Source: Lachnospiraceae bacterium | Lineage (GTDB): Bacteria; Bacillota; Clostridia; Lachnospirales; Lachnospiraceae | DNA: 64,000 nucleotides | Assembly: GCA_017619635.1 (NCBI GenBank) | Contig: JAFZRZ010000036.1 | Coordinates: 1-64,000 of the forward strand | Direction: 5' to 3' | Shown: positions 19,025 through 27,956 of the stretch, piece by piece | How positions within the stretch are numbered: the first letter of the stretch is position 1 | How the letters are laid out: every line of letters starts with the position of its first letter | Position numbers and translations under genes: made by a program | Notes under the pieces: model-generated | The model's database searches: none | What the model saw: only the letters and a program-made list of their open reading frames with translations | Told to the model about the DNA's origin: nothing

Positions 19025-20680
19025 ATGGCAAAGATTACGATTGGCGGGAAGGTTAAGGAGTACAAGACAGGAACTACATACGAAGAGATAGCAAATGACT
19101 ATCAGGAGGAGTACGGAGGAGAGATAGCGCTCGTTACCGAAAACGGTAAGATCCGTGAGCTTAACAGGACTGTTATAAGAGATGCAAAGATAGAGTTCAT
19201 CACATTAAGAGACGGTATCGGACATAAGGCTTATGAGAGAAGTGCGACCATGCTCTTTGTTAAGGCATTAAGCGATGTTGTAGGCTCAAAGAAAGCTGGC
19301 AAGGTCAAGGTTGAATTCTCTATAGGAAAAGGTCTTTACTGCTCACCCCAGGGTGATTATAAGGTCACCGATGATCTTGTTGAGCATGTCAACGTGCGAA
19401 TGAACGAGCTTGTTGAAGCAAATATCCCTATAAAGAAAAAGACATATCCGATAGCTGAAGCAGTAGAGCTTTTTGAAGAGCAGGGAATGACAGACAAGGT
19501 GAATCTGTTCAAATACCGCATGAGCTCATCTGTAAATGTATACAGCATAGAAGACTATTATGATTACTTCTACGGATATATGCTCCCGAGTACCGGTTAT
19601 ATCAAATCGTTCATAGTAATGGCTTATGAGGAAGGCTTCTTACTCCTTCTTCCCGATAAGAATGATCCTTTCAATCTTGATACGTTTGAACCCAGAGAGA
19701 AACTCTTTAAGAGCATGGATACCACAACAGAGTGGGGAAATGCCATGGGTATAGGAACTGTCGGTGATCTTAACAATAAGATCTGTGACGGTGAGCTTGA
19801 AGACATGATCCTTGTTCAGGAAGCACTTCAGGAGAGAAAGATAAGTGAGATAGCAGCTCAGATCGCATCAAGAGAAGGTGTTAAGTTCGTAATGATAGCA
19901 GGTCCGAGTTCTTCGGGAAAGACAAGCTTTTCACACAGGCTTTCCATCCAGCTGAGGACACATGGATTAAAACCGCATCCGATAGGTGTTGATGATTATT
20001 TCGTTAACAGAGAGGATACACCTCTTGATGAGAACGGCAATTATAACTTTGAATGTCTTGAAGCAATAGATGTACAGGGCTTCAATGATGACATGGTGGC
20101 TTTACTTGAAGGCAAGAGAGTTGAACTTCCCTCATTTAATTTCAAGACAGGTCACAGAGAGTATAACGGCAACTTCCTTCAGCTTGGAGATGACGATATC
20201 CTCGTTATCGAAGGCATACACGGACTCAACGACAAGATGAGTTACAAGCTGCCTACAGAGAGCAAGTTTAAGATCTATATAAGTGCCCTTACATGTCTTA
20301 ACATAGACGGACACAACAGGATCCCTACAACAGACGGAAGACTGCTTCGAAGGATCGTAAGAGATGCAAGAACAAGAGGAAACGGTGCAAAGCGTACCAT
20401 AGAGATGTGGCCCAGCGTTCGTCGTGGTGAAGAGGAGAATATCTTCCCTTACCAGGAGAGTGCCGATGTGATGTTCAACTCTGCAATGATCTATGAGCTG
20501 GCAGCATTAAAGCTTTATGCTGAACCTCTGCTTTACGGAATAGGTAAAGATGAGCCGGAATACCTTGAGGCTCAGAGACTGTTGAAATTCCTCGGATATT
20601 TTGTTAGTATTCCATCTGATAAGATACCGATCAATTCCATCGCGAGAGAATTCGTTGGCGGAAGTATATTCAAGGTATGA
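19025..20680 (+). CDS. Uridine kinase-like nucleoside kinase with TGS-like N-terminus
   Basis: This encodes 551 residues from ATG 19025 behind GGAGGT; an upstream in-frame codon at 19010 overlaps trmK. An N-terminal TGS-like beta-grasp module (about 1-65) is followed by a region like the second domain of threonyl-tRNA synthetase. A C-terminal P-loop kinase (about 285-500) has GPSSSGKTSF and a later VIEGIHGLND. This architecture is common in clostridia and annotated as nucleoside or uridine kinase; the true substrate of this long form is uncertain. It belongs to the dgt-rpoD-trmK transcription unit by spacing. Confidence 0.85.
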   Translation: MAKITIGGKVKEYKTGTTYEEIANDYQEEYGGEIALVTENGKIRELNRTVIRDAKIEFITLRDGIGHKAYERSATMLFVKALSDVVGSKKAGKVKVEFSIGKGLYCSPQGDYKVTDDLVEHVNVRMNELVEANIPIKKKTYPIAEAVELFEEQGMTDKVNLFKYRMSSSVNVYSIEDYYDYFYGYMLPSTGYIKSFIVMAYEEGFLLLLPDKNDPFNLDTFEPREKLFKSMDTTTEWGNAMGIGTVGDLNNKICDGELEDMILVQEALQERKISEIAAQIASREGVKFVMIAGPSSSGKTSFSHRLSIQLRTHGLKPHPIGVDDYFVNREDTPLDENGNYNFECLEAIDVQGFNDDMVALLEGKRVELPSFNFKTGHREYNGNFLQLGDDDILVIEGIHGLNDKMSYKLPTESKFKIYISALTCLNIDGHNRIPTTDGRLLRRIVRDARTRGNGAKRTIEMWPSVRRGEEENIFPYQESADVMFNSAMIYELAALKLYAEPLLYGIGKDEPEYLEAQRLLKFLGYFVSIPSDKIPINSIAREFVGGSIFKV

Positions 20681-20695
20681 TGAAAACAGAAAAAA

Positions 20696-21030
20696 ACAAG
20701 CAGGACGGATGATCGCGGCAGTTTAACTGACGAGGAAAGTCCGGGCTTCGCAGGGCAGGATGCCGGATAACGTCCGGTGGAGGTGACTCCCAGACCAGTG
20801 CAACAGAAATATACCGCCCCTTTGGGGTAAGGGTGAAATGGCAGTGTAAGAGACTACCGCCTGTGTGGTAACAGACAGGGCACATGTAAACTCCATCCGA
20901 AGCAAGACCAAGTAGGAAACTATGACCCGGCCCGGCGAGTTTCCAGGTAGGTCGCTTGAGGCGGCTGGCAACAGTCGTCCTAGATAGATGATCGTCCAAG
21001 ACATAACCCGGCTTATAGTTCTGCTTGTTT
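20696..21030 (+). ncRNA. rnpB: RNase P RNA
   Basis: The conserved P4 and core elements of bacterial RNase P RNA are clear: GAGGAAAGTCCGGGCT near 20734, ACAGAAATATACCGCC near 20802, GGGTAAGGGTGAAATGG near 20824, and the 3' core with CATAACCCGGCTTATA near 21001. The ends ACAAGCAGGA and TTCTGCTTGT pair to form P1. A T-tract ends the transcript. The RNA is the catalytic part of RNase P, which removes 5' leaders from pre-tRNAs. Several open frames on both strands here are spurious. Confidence 0.97.
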
Positions 21031-21078
21031 TTAATAAATCTATAGTAGTAACACAGTTAGAAAGAAGGCGTTTTTTAA

Positions 21079-22308
21079 ATGACAAAGATTGATGTTGTAT
21101 CAGGCTTTTTGGGAGCAGGTAAGACAACTCTTATCAAAAAGCTTTTGAGTGAGGCTTTAAACGGCAGCAACACTGTTCTTATCGAGAATGAATTCGGTGA
21201 GATAGGTGTAGACGGAGGTTTCCTAAAGGAAGCCGGCATAGAGATAAAGGAGATGAATTCGGGCTGTATCTGCTGTTCACTTGTAGGTGATTTCGGTACG
21301 GCTCTTCATGATGTTATTAAGCAGTATCATCCCGACAGGATCATAATCGAACCTTCGGGTGTCGGCAAATTAAGTGACGTTATGAAAGCTATAAGTGATG
21401 CGGGACTCGGAAGTGATGTTGAGCTTAACAGTGCCGTTGCGGTTGTAGATGCCAGCAAGGCAAAGATGTATATCAAAAACTTCGGTGAGTTCTTCAATAA
21501 CCAGATAGAGCATGCAGGAACCATTGTTCTTAGCCGTACACAGGATATCTCCGAAGAAAAGCTAAATACAGCGCTTGAACTTATAAGAGAGCATAACGCC
21601 AAGGCTACGATCATAACGACACCATGGGATGAGCTTGACGGAAATGATATCTTAAAGACCTTTGAAGGTGCGACAGACCTTGAAAAGGAACTCATGGAGC
21701 AGGTTGAGAAAGAACATCACGAGCATCATCATGAACATGGTGAGGACTGTACCTGCGGATGTCATGACCACCATCATCACCACCATGATGACGATGACGA
21801 GGATGAACATGAGCACCATCATCACCACCATGATGACGATGACGAGGATGAACATGAGCACCATCATCACCACCACGATGATGACGATGACGAGGATGAA
21901 CATGAGCACCATCATCACCACCACGATGATGACGATGACGAGGATGAACACGAACATCACCATCATCATGACCATGATCATGACGAGCATGATCATCATC
22001 ACCATCACGATCATGAGGGACATCATCATGCTGATGAGATCTTCACAAGCTGGGGCGTAGAGACACCAAAGAAGTTTAACGAAGCCGATATAGAAAAAGC
22101 ACTTGATGCGCTTGAGAATGAAGAAGAGTACGGTATCATCTTAAGAGCAAAGGGTATGGTTGCTTCAACAGACGGAGAATGGATATACTTCGATTATGTT
22201 CCAGGTGAGAAGAACATAAGAAGAGGCAAAGCTGATGTGACAGGAAAACTCTGTGTCATCGGTTCAAAGATGAAAGAAGACAACATCAGCAGACTTTTTT
22301 GCATATAA
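21079..22308 (+). CDS. CobW/COG0523 GTPase with a long His/Asp metal-binding linker
   Basis: This encodes 409 residues behind AGAAAGAAGG. The GTPase domain (1-205) has the P-loop GFLGAGKTT (9-17), the NEFGE switch, and the metal motif CICC (63-66, CxCC) that defines COG0523 metallochaperones. Between about 210 and 320 lies a low-complexity region of His6, Asp4-5 and Glu blocks, including four near-identical 15- or 16-residue units. A CobW C-terminal domain (about 325-409) closes the protein. It probably buffers and delivers Zn or Ni/Co. No Zur-type operator was identified upstream. A second CobW-like gene follows after 32 bases. Confidence 0.93.
   Translation: MTKIDVVSGFLGAGKTTLIKKLLSEALNGSNTVLIENEFGEIGVDGGFLKEAGIEIKEMNSGCICCSLVGDFGTALHDVIKQYHPDRIIIEPSGVGKLSDVMKAISDAGLGSDVELNSAVAVVDASKAKMYIKNFGEFFNNQIEHAGTIVLSRTQDISEEKLNTALELIREHNAKATIITTPWDELDGNDILKTFEGATDLEKELMEQVEKEHHEHHHEHGEDCTCGCHDHHHHHHDDDDEDEHEHHHHHHDDDDEDEHEHHHHHHDDDDDEDEHEHHHHHHDDDDDEDEHEHHHHHDHDHDEHDHHHHHDHEGHHHADEIFTSWGVETPKKFNEADIEKALDALENEEEYGIILRAKGMVASTDGEWIYFDYVPGEKNIRRGKADVTGKLCVIGSKMKEDNISRLFCI
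21769..21954 (+). repeat. Four tandem repeats inside the CobW linker
   Basis: Units at 21769-21813 and 21814-21858 (45 bp) and 21859-21906 and 21907-21954 (48 bp) are nearly identical in DNA. Each encodes a His block, an Asp block and an EDEHE segment. The DNA identity implies recent copy-number change; the 3-bp step adds one Asp. Confidence 0.95.
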
Positions 22309-22340
22309 TACCTGAAGGTATGTGAAAAGGAAGTATAGAT

Positions 22341-23297
22341 ATGTTTGGCAATATTAAGAACACAAAGATTCCCGTATACATGATCAACGGGTTTTTAGAG
22401 AGCGGTAAGACTGATTTTATATCATTTACTATAAAACAGGATTATTTCAGGACCGGAGAGAGAACACTGCTTTTACTCTGTGAGGAGGGTGAGCAGGAAT
22501 ATGATCCCAAGGTGCTTAAAAGAACAAACACCATCCTTGAAGTGATAGAGGATGAGGAGGACTTTACTGTTGATGCTCTTAACTATCTTGTTAACAAGGA
22601 CAAGGTATCCAGGGTCATCATCGAGTATAACGGCATGTGGAATCACAAAAACATAACCCTGCCTGAAAACTGGGGGATCGAGCAGCAGATAACACTCATA
22701 GATGCCAGCACATTTCCTATGTACTATACCAACATGCGCTCAATGGTAGCGGATATGGTAAGAGGAAGTGAGATGATCATCTTTAACCGCTGTGACGGAG
22801 TAAATGATCTTGCCAATTTCAAGAGAAATGTAAAGGCTGTCAACCCGCAGGCTGAGATCATATTTGAGGGTAAGGACGGCGAGATCAACATGACACTTGA
22901 TGAGGATCTTCCGTTTGATATCAATGCCGATGTCATAGAGCTTGATAATCTTGGCTACGGTATATGGTACATAGATATGATGGATAATCCGGGCAGATAT
23001 GAGGGTAAGACGATATCATATGTCGGCCAGGTGCTTCATCCAAAGAAATTCCCTAAGGATTATTTCGTACCCGGAAGGATGGCAATGACATGCTGTGCTG
23101 ATGATATGGCATTTCTTGGATTTGCGACCCACTTTAAAGGATGCGAGAATCTGATGGAAAAGAGCTGGGTCAAGGTTACAGCAAAGATAAAGCATGAGTA
23201 CTTTGCCGATTATGAAGGCGAAGGACCTGTATTATATGCCAGTGATATCTCAGTTACGGGCGAACCAGAAAAACCCGTGATTGATTTTAATGCATAA
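22341..23297 (+). CDS. CobW-like GTPase fused to a YcgQ/DUF1980-like C-terminal domain
   Basis: This encodes 318 residues behind AAGGAAG. The N-terminal two thirds are a CobW-type GTPase (P-loop INGFLESGKTDF at 14-25, later NRCDGVND as the nucleotide-specificity loop), but the CxCC metal motif is absent. The last 110 residues (GKTISYVGQVL... FVPGRMAMTCCADDMAFLGF) match the C-terminal domain of YcgQ (TIGR03943/DUF1980), the partner of the YcgR permease, including its Cys-Cys-x-D motif. YcgQR and COG0523 proteins are both linked to zinc starvation in Firmicutes, so a metal-trafficking role is inferred. No permease gene follows. Confidence 0.8.
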   Translation: MFGNIKNTKIPVYMINGFLESGKTDFISFTIKQDYFRTGERTLLLLCEEGEQEYDPKVLKRTNTILEVIEDEEDFTVDALNYLVNKDKVSRVIIEYNGMWNHKNITLPENWGIEQQITLIDASTFPMYYTNMRSMVADMVRGSEMIIFNRCDGVNDLANFKRNVKAVNPQAEIIFEGKDGEINMTLDEDLPFDINADVIELDNLGYGIWYIDMMDNPGRYEGKTISYVGQVLHPKKFPKDYFVPGRMAMTCCADDMAFLGFATHFKGCENLMEKSWVKVTAKIKHEYFADYEGEGPVLYASDISVTGEPEKPVIDFNA

Positions 23298-23308
23298 AAT
23301 TTATAGAT

Positions 23309-23337
23309 AAAGAGGCGTTTTTTGCGTCTCTTTATTT
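23309..23337 (+). terminator. Terminator after the CobW pair
   Basis: A 9-bp stem, AAAGAGGCG (23309-23317) with CGTCTCTTT (23325-23333), encloses a T-rich loop and is followed by ATTTG. It has moderate strength. Confidence 0.7.
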
Positions 23338-23357
23338 GTCGTTAGAGGTGATATATT

Positions 23358-24353
23358 TTGACTTACACACCTGATCAGTGGTTGCTGTTTTTCTTTATAT
23401 ATTGTTTTTTAGGATGGATATGGGAGAGCTCATATGTCAGCATAAGAAAACGCAAGCTGACAAACAGAGGATTTATGAGAGGCCCGTTCATTCCGATCTA
23501 TGGATGCGGATGCACCCTTATGCTTTTTGTGGGCATGCCTCTTATGGATCATCCTGTATATATGTATTTTGTGGGCATGATAAGCGCAACTGTGATGGAA
23601 TATATCACAGGTGACATGATGCTTAGGATATTTAAGGTAAGATACTGGGATTATTCAAAGGCCTTTTGTAACATCAACGGACATGTCTGTCTGGCGGCAA
23701 GTCTTCTTTGGGGATTCTTTGCTCTTTTGATGAACTATGTTGGAAGGGTGCCCATCGAAAAGAAAGTATTTATGATACCGGCTGATGCCCTGCATGTCAT
23801 AGATACTGTTTTACTGATAGCTTTTGTTGCAGACTTTGCACTGTCATTTAAGACTGCCCTTGATCTTCGCGATGTTATCATTGCGATGGAGCATATAAGG
23901 GATGAAGTAGACAGAATGGAAAAGAGAGTGGATGTTGCTATAGCCTTTGCAGATGATGCATTAAGCCAGGCAAAGAGTCAGATCAGTGACAGGGTAGAAG
24001 AAAAGAGACTTCGCACTGAAGAGAGAATGGATGAGCTTGAAAAGCGTCTGGATACTGCAAGAGAGAAACTCTCTGAACTGGATATGAAGATAAAGATGGA
24101 GAAGAATCTTGATGAAGCCGGTGAGAGTATCCTTAAAAAACGTAAGGAATTCCTTGATCAGATCGCAGAGTATAAAGCATACAATGAACATATGAGAAGA
24201 AGGATCATGGAGAGTGCTGAAAGAAGAGGAGCTCTTTACAGGAACATGATCAGAAACAATATACTTTCATCGGACAGATTCTCAGATTCCCTTGAAGAGA
24301 TAAGAAAGAGGGTTGAGGAATTTAAAAAGGCCGGGAAGGGAGAAGATGAGTGA
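23358..24353 (+). CDS. ABC_trans_CmpB-like membrane protein with coiled-coil tail
   Basis: This encodes 331 residues with a TTG start behind AGAGGTG. Four or five membrane segments (about 8-165) contain the family signature FLGWIWESSYVSIRKRKL and RGPFIPIYGCG, as in proteins labelled putative ABC transporter type IV (PF06541). Despite the label, no ATPase partner is present and transport is unproven. The C-terminal half (170-331) is a long charged coiled coil predicted in the cytoplasm. It overlaps the lipid kinase gene by four bases (GTGA), so the products are likely co-translated. Confidence 0.8.
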   Translation: MTYTPDQWLLFFFIYCFLGWIWESSYVSIRKRKLTNRGFMRGPFIPIYGCGCTLMLFVGMPLMDHPVYMYFVGMISATVMEYITGDMMLRIFKVRYWDYSKAFCNINGHVCLAASLLWGFFALLMNYVGRVPIEKKVFMIPADALHVIDTVLLIAFVADFALSFKTALDLRDVIIAMEHIRDEVDRMEKRVDVAIAFADDALSQAKSQISDRVEEKRLRTEERMDELEKRLDTAREKLSELDMKIKMEKNLDEAGESILKKRKEFLDQIAEYKAYNEHMRRRIMESAERRGALYRNMIRNNILSSDRFSDSLEEIRKRVEEFKKAGKGEDE

Positions 24354-25225
24354 AAAAGATCCTATTTATTTATAATCCCGTATCGGGAACAGGCATAGTA
24401 AGAAAAAAGATGTTTGAGATAGTCGAGTATTACAACTCTAACGAATGTCTTGTTACCATGTGTCCGGTGTTAAAACTTGAAGAGTTAAAAAGAGAGGACT
24501 TTGAAGGCTATGACAGGGTTGTTGTAAGCGGCGGTGACGGAACTTTAAACAACTTTATAACCTTTACCGGCAAGATGGAACTTGATTTCCCGATCTCTTA
24601 CATACCTGCAGGATCAACAAATGATTTTGCTGCAACACTCGGACTTACAGGAAATCTGATGCAGGCACTGGAAACATCCATTAACGGTCGCGAGCAGGCT
24701 GTCGATATGGGACAGTTTAACAATGCCAATTTCTTATATGTCGCAGCGTTTGGCATATTCACAAAGGTTGTCTATACGACTCCCCAGGAGATAAAGAACA
24801 TCATGGGATATTCCGCATATATCTTAGAGGGCATAAAGGCAGTCAGTGATCTTACCACATACAATCTTAAACTGACTATAGATGACAAGTATTATGAGGG
24901 TGATTTCCTTCTCGGTCTTGTGACAAACTCTCTTTCAGTGGGAGGTATGAAGAACAGGGCATCTGTTGATATGGCACTTGATGACGGCATGTTTGAAGTA
25001 CTGTTCGTAAGAGCACCCAAAAACATAATAGAGCTAAACAAGACTGTTGCGGCTTTGGCTGTCGGAAAACCTGAAGACAGTGACAATATCATAATAGATA
25101 AAGGTGCGCATATAACGGTAGAACATGATATCACGACAGCATGGACTCTGGACGGAGAATACGGCGGAGAACAGAGACATGTTGATATCTCCATCTTAAA
25201 AAGAAAGTTTAAGATAATAGTGTGA
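24350..25225 (+). CDS. Diacylglycerol/lipid kinase of the DagK/YegS family
   Basis: This encodes 291 residues with a GTG start overlapping the previous stop. The nucleotide-binding sequence VVVSGGDGTLNNF and the NPVSGTG start are typical of the DagK/YegS/BmrU kinases, as is AGSTNDFA. The C-terminal beta-rich half (about 130-291) contains WTLDGEYG. It phosphorylates diacylglycerol or a related membrane lipid, recycling it to phosphatidate. Coupling with the CmpB-like membrane protein suggests an envelope-lipid job for both. Confidence 0.9.
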   Translation: MKKILFIYNPVSGTGIVRKKMFEIVEYYNSNECLVTMCPVLKLEELKREDFEGYDRVVVSGGDGTLNNFITFTGKMELDFPISYIPAGSTNDFAATLGLTGNLMQALETSINGREQAVDMGQFNNANFLYVAAFGIFTKVVYTTPQEIKNIMGYSAYILEGIKAVSDLTTYNLKLTIDDKYYEGDFLLGLVTNSLSVGGMKNRASVDMALDDGMFEVLFVRAPKNIIELNKTVAALAVGKPEDSDNIIIDKGAHITVEHDITTAWTLDGEYGGEQRHVDISILKRKFKIIV

Positions 25226-25339
25226 CCAGACTTTAAAATCTGTTACACTCATGTGGTAAAATAATTTTCAGGTAACTTGTGTTTATTGTCTTCTCGGGGA
25301 AGATTAAACATGTGGGTTTTAGCAAATGAGGGTGAGAAA

Positions 25340-26761
25340 ATGTTTGGTTTTGGAAAAAAGATAGTTGAGGACACATCAAGTACAAGGATAGCAGAGCTGG
25401 AAGCGGAGATTGAAAGACTTAAGGCTGAATCCCACCTTAAAGACTGCATGACCAAGTCTTTAAATGATTCTGCACATCTTGGCATATGGAGAGCATTTTA
25501 CGGGGATGACGGCAACATAACCGATGTTGTGTATTCCGATGAGTTCAGAAGAATGCTGGGGTATTCAAAGGATGAATTGGAAGACAGCTTTGATTCATTA
25601 AGCAGGATAATGCATCCGGAAGATGTTGAAGCAGCATTTGCTGCATATGGCGCAGCGGCAGCAGATACTTCAGGCAGGACGAAGTTTGATATAGATTACC
25701 GCCTGCTCATGAAAAACGGTGAATACAGGTATTTCCATGCAGCAGGAGATGCAGTCAGAAATCCTGATGGTTCACCGAGAGTCTTCATCGGATCATTTAC
25801 CGATATTGATGAGAATTTAAGGATACAGCAGACACTCGAACATGATCAGAGAAGATCAGGTGCTGTTGAGAAGATGATGCTTGAAGGTTCGTGGTCAATG
25901 GATCTTACAAGATATGATATTTCTGATCCTAATTCTCCTATGGTATTTAATGATCAGTTTAAGAAGATACTTGGTTATTCGGGCTCACATGATTTTCCGG
26001 ATATCATGAATAGCTGGATCACAAAGATACATCCCGATGATGTCGGAATGGCAAGTGAGAAGATGGGTGAGCAGTTATCCGATCCTAGCGGAAAAGTCAT
26101 CTTCGACATGGATTACCGTATGCTTCATAAGGACGGTAAGTACAGATGGGTACGTTCTTCATCTACAGTTGTATGGTCTCATGACAGAAAGACTCCTCTG
26201 ATGGCAGCAGGAACCATCCTCGATGTTACGGAAGAGAGAGAAAACGCCAAGAGATTCAGGGAGGAGATGGCTCCCAAAATCGAGAACTTAAGAAACGGTA
26301 TCAGTGACATAGCAAAGACAGTAGACCTTGCAACCAGACAGATGAGTGATATGGCTGCACGTCAGGTGGAGGTTACCGCTTCAGCAAAGAAGATCGAAGA
26401 TTCGGTAGCTTCTTCAATGGGTATCATATCTAGTATCCAGGGAATAGCTAATCAAACCAACCTTCTTTCACTCAATGCATCGATCGAAGCTGCAAGAGCC
26501 GGAGAAGCAGGAAAAGGATTCGCAGTCGTTGCGGGTGAGGTTCAGAACCTTTCCAACTCGACAAAAGAAACTACAAATCAGATCGCTGATATCTTAAACG
26601 GAATGACAAGCTCTGTTAATGATATGCTTGCCATGATCTCTCAGATAAGCGAATATGTCACAGATGAGAGCGCAGAGATGGAAGAGATCGATTCAACTAT
26701 CGAAGGACTTCGTAATGCAGCCGATGATATAGCTGCTATGGCGGAGACTCTGTATAACTAG
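25340..26761 (+). CDS. Soluble chemoreceptor with two PAS domains
   Basis: This encodes 473 residues from ATG 25340 behind GGGTGAG; an earlier ATG at 25277 has no ribosome site. A short coiled coil (12-38) precedes two PAS-3/PAC units (about 45-165 and 185-305; both with FDIDYRLL- or [12 protein letters not shown] PAC strands). A compact MCP signalling region (about 315-473) follows with [20 protein letters not shown]. There is no membrane segment, so it senses a cytoplasmic cue. The signalling hairpin is short compared with the transmembrane receptor at 2672. Confidence 0.9.
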   Translation: MFGFGKKIVEDTSSTRIAELEAEIERLKAESHLKDCMTKSLNDSAHLGIWRAFYGDDGNITDVVYSDEFRRMLGYSKDELEDSFDSLSRIMHPEDVEAAFAAYGAAAADTSGRTKFDIDYRLLMKNGEYRYFHAAGDAVRNPDGSPRVFIGSFTDIDENLRIQQTLEHDQRRSGAVEKMMLEGSWSMDLTRYDISDPNSPMVFNDQFKKILGYSGSHDFPDIMNSWITKIHPDDVGMASEKMGEQLSDPSGKVIFDMDYRMLHKDGKYRWVRSSSTVVWSHDRKTPLMAAGTILDVTEERENAKRFREEMAPKIENLRNGISDIAKTVDLATRQMSDMAARQVEVTASAKKIEDSVASSMGIISSIQGIANQTNLLSLNASIEAARAGEAGKGFAVVAGEVQNLSNSTKETTNQIADILNGMTSSVNDMLAMISQISEYVTDESAEMEEIDSTIEGLRNAADDIAAMAETLYN

Positions 26762-26861
26762 AAACATATACAGTGTTTTTAATATGAAGCTACAATCTAA
26801 ACATCATAAACACATTTGAATGATAGCTTCTGACGAAGATATAAACATTATATTTAGATGT

Positions 26862-26893
26862 AACCCCCTTTTGTTAAACAAAAGGGGGTTTGC
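26862..26893 (+). terminator. Terminator after the PAS chemoreceptor
   Basis: A 13-bp stem, AACCCCCTTTTGT with ACAAAAGGGGGTT, has a 3-base loop and is followed by a short T run. It marks the end of the backbone before the AT-rich island. Confidence 0.85.
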
Positions 26894-26938
26894 TATGCCC
26901 GGAAAATGATGCTTAAAACTATGCTTTGTATTAAATGT

Positions 26939-27250
26939 TCATTTCCATATTTTGATTGTCTCGAGGAGTTTCTCTTTTTCTTTATTACTGAGTTTTTTGA
27001 TTTCAGCTAACAATGCGTTCTCTATAGCGTTGGTCTTGTAGTCGGGTTCAAGGCTGCCGACTAACTCATCTAAAGTGATACCCATGAATTTGGCATAATA
27101 CATCAGTATTCTTAATGACATTGCAGTCCTGCCATTTTCAACATTGCTAATGTATCCCGGAGTGACTTCCATTTCTTTGGCAACTTGGCTTTGGGTGAGG
27201 CCAAGTTTAATACGGTATGATTTTATAAGTTCACCATAGTTTTCTGTCAT
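26939..27250 (-). CDS. XRE-family transcriptional repressor
   Basis: This encodes 103 residues behind GAGGTG. An N-terminal lambda-repressor-type HTH (about 6-62; LGLTQSQVAKEMEVTPGYIS as turn and recognition helices) is followed by a charged helical tail (70-103). The gene is divergent from the 27368 operon, with a 117-bp intergenic region full of TATAC/GTATA half-sites, so it most likely represses itself and that operon. It could instead be the antitoxin-like regulator of the neighbouring unknown proteins. Confidence 0.9.
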   Translation of the reverse strand: MTENYGELIKSYRIKLGLTQSQVAKEMEVTPGYISNVENGRTAMSLRILMYYAKFMGITLDELVGSLEPDYKTNAIENALLAEIKKLSNKEKEKLLETIKIWK

Positions 27251-27275
27251 GATAGCACCTCACGTATATTTATTA

Positions 27276-27348
27276 TATACAAAGTATACATCAGATATTG
27301 ACAAATGTCTAATATACTTATAGTATAAATATATTATATAAAGTATAC
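27276..27348 (+). promoter_or_regulatory. Divergent promoter with TATAC/GTATA operators
   Basis: Rightward: TTGACA (27298-27303), 17 bases, TAGTAT (27321-27326). Inverted repeats TATAC-3-GTATA (27276-27288) and TATAC-5-GTATA (27313-27327), plus a further GTATAC at 27343-27348, overlap or flank the promoter. AAAGTATAC occurs twice (27281 and 27340). On the leftward strand a TATAAT lies in the first site. These are probable binding sites of the XRE protein. Confidence 0.65.
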
Positions 27349-27367
27349 GCAAAGCTAGGAGAAAGAG

Positions 27368-27955
27368 ATGAGTTATGACATATATCTGACCGAGAGAGTA
27401 TCCGGAGAGCCAATACTACTACCGATCAAACATGTAATGACGGGTGGTACATATCATGCAGATTATAATCCGGCTACAGATACATTTACTCCTGCAGCGA
27501 CAAATGAAGCCTGGCTGAATATAACCTATAATTACAGCCGATACTATTATGAAGCTACAGAAAATGATGACAGATTCTATGGTAGGGAACTGTATGGTGA
27601 TAAGAAATACGGTAATCTTGGTATAAGGGGCATATACGGGAAGACAGGCCTTGAATCCATTGCTATGCTTAACGATATGATTTTAAGGATAGAGTCTCGA
27701 TATAAAAAGAACAATGAATGGATTATTACAAAACGCGTGAAAAGCAAATTCAAAGACAGGAATGGAAACGAACGTAATCCGATGGATCTTTTTATGCATG
27801 ATCAAGATTTTACAGAAGAGAATTATGAAGTAGACGTGAGCGAAGGTCCTAACGATGACTATTGGACTGAAACGGCAGCAAACGCCTTAAAACCGTTATA
27901 TCAACTTCTCGTATTTGCAAAGTTGAGACCAGATGGGGTTTGGGATGGAGATTGA
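27368..27955 (+). CDS. Hypothetical protein of a phage or mobile-element type
   Basis: This encodes 195 residues behind CTAGGAG. It is soluble, without a signal peptide. Notable blocks are MTGGTYHADYNP, LNITYNYSRYYYE, GIRGIYGKTGLES and PNDDYWTETAANALKPLYQLL. The strongly conserved-looking aromatic and glycine blocks are of a kind I associate with Firmicute prophage and mobile-element proteins of unknown function, but I cannot name a family. It is the first gene of a three-gene unit under the XRE operator. Confidence 0.7.
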   Translation: MSYDIYLTERVSGEPILLPIKHVMTGGTYHADYNPATDTFTPAATNEAWLNITYNYSRYYYEATENDDRFYGRELYGDKKYGNLGIRGIYGKTGLESIAMLNDMILRIESRYKKNNEWIITKRVKSKFKDRNGNERNPMDLFMHDQDFTEENYEVDVSEGPNDDYWTETAANALKPLYQLLVFAKLRPDGVWDGD

Positions 27956-27956
27956 A

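Noticed and set aside
20670..21127. Open frames of 109 and 134 residues on the minus strand
   Set aside because: They lie across the RNase P RNA gene, whose conserved core is unmistakable.
21652..22060. Long Met/Val/Ile-rich frames on both strands across the CobW linker
   Set aside because: They are mirror frames of the His/Asp codon repeats (CAT/GAT read in other frames) and have no ribosome sites.
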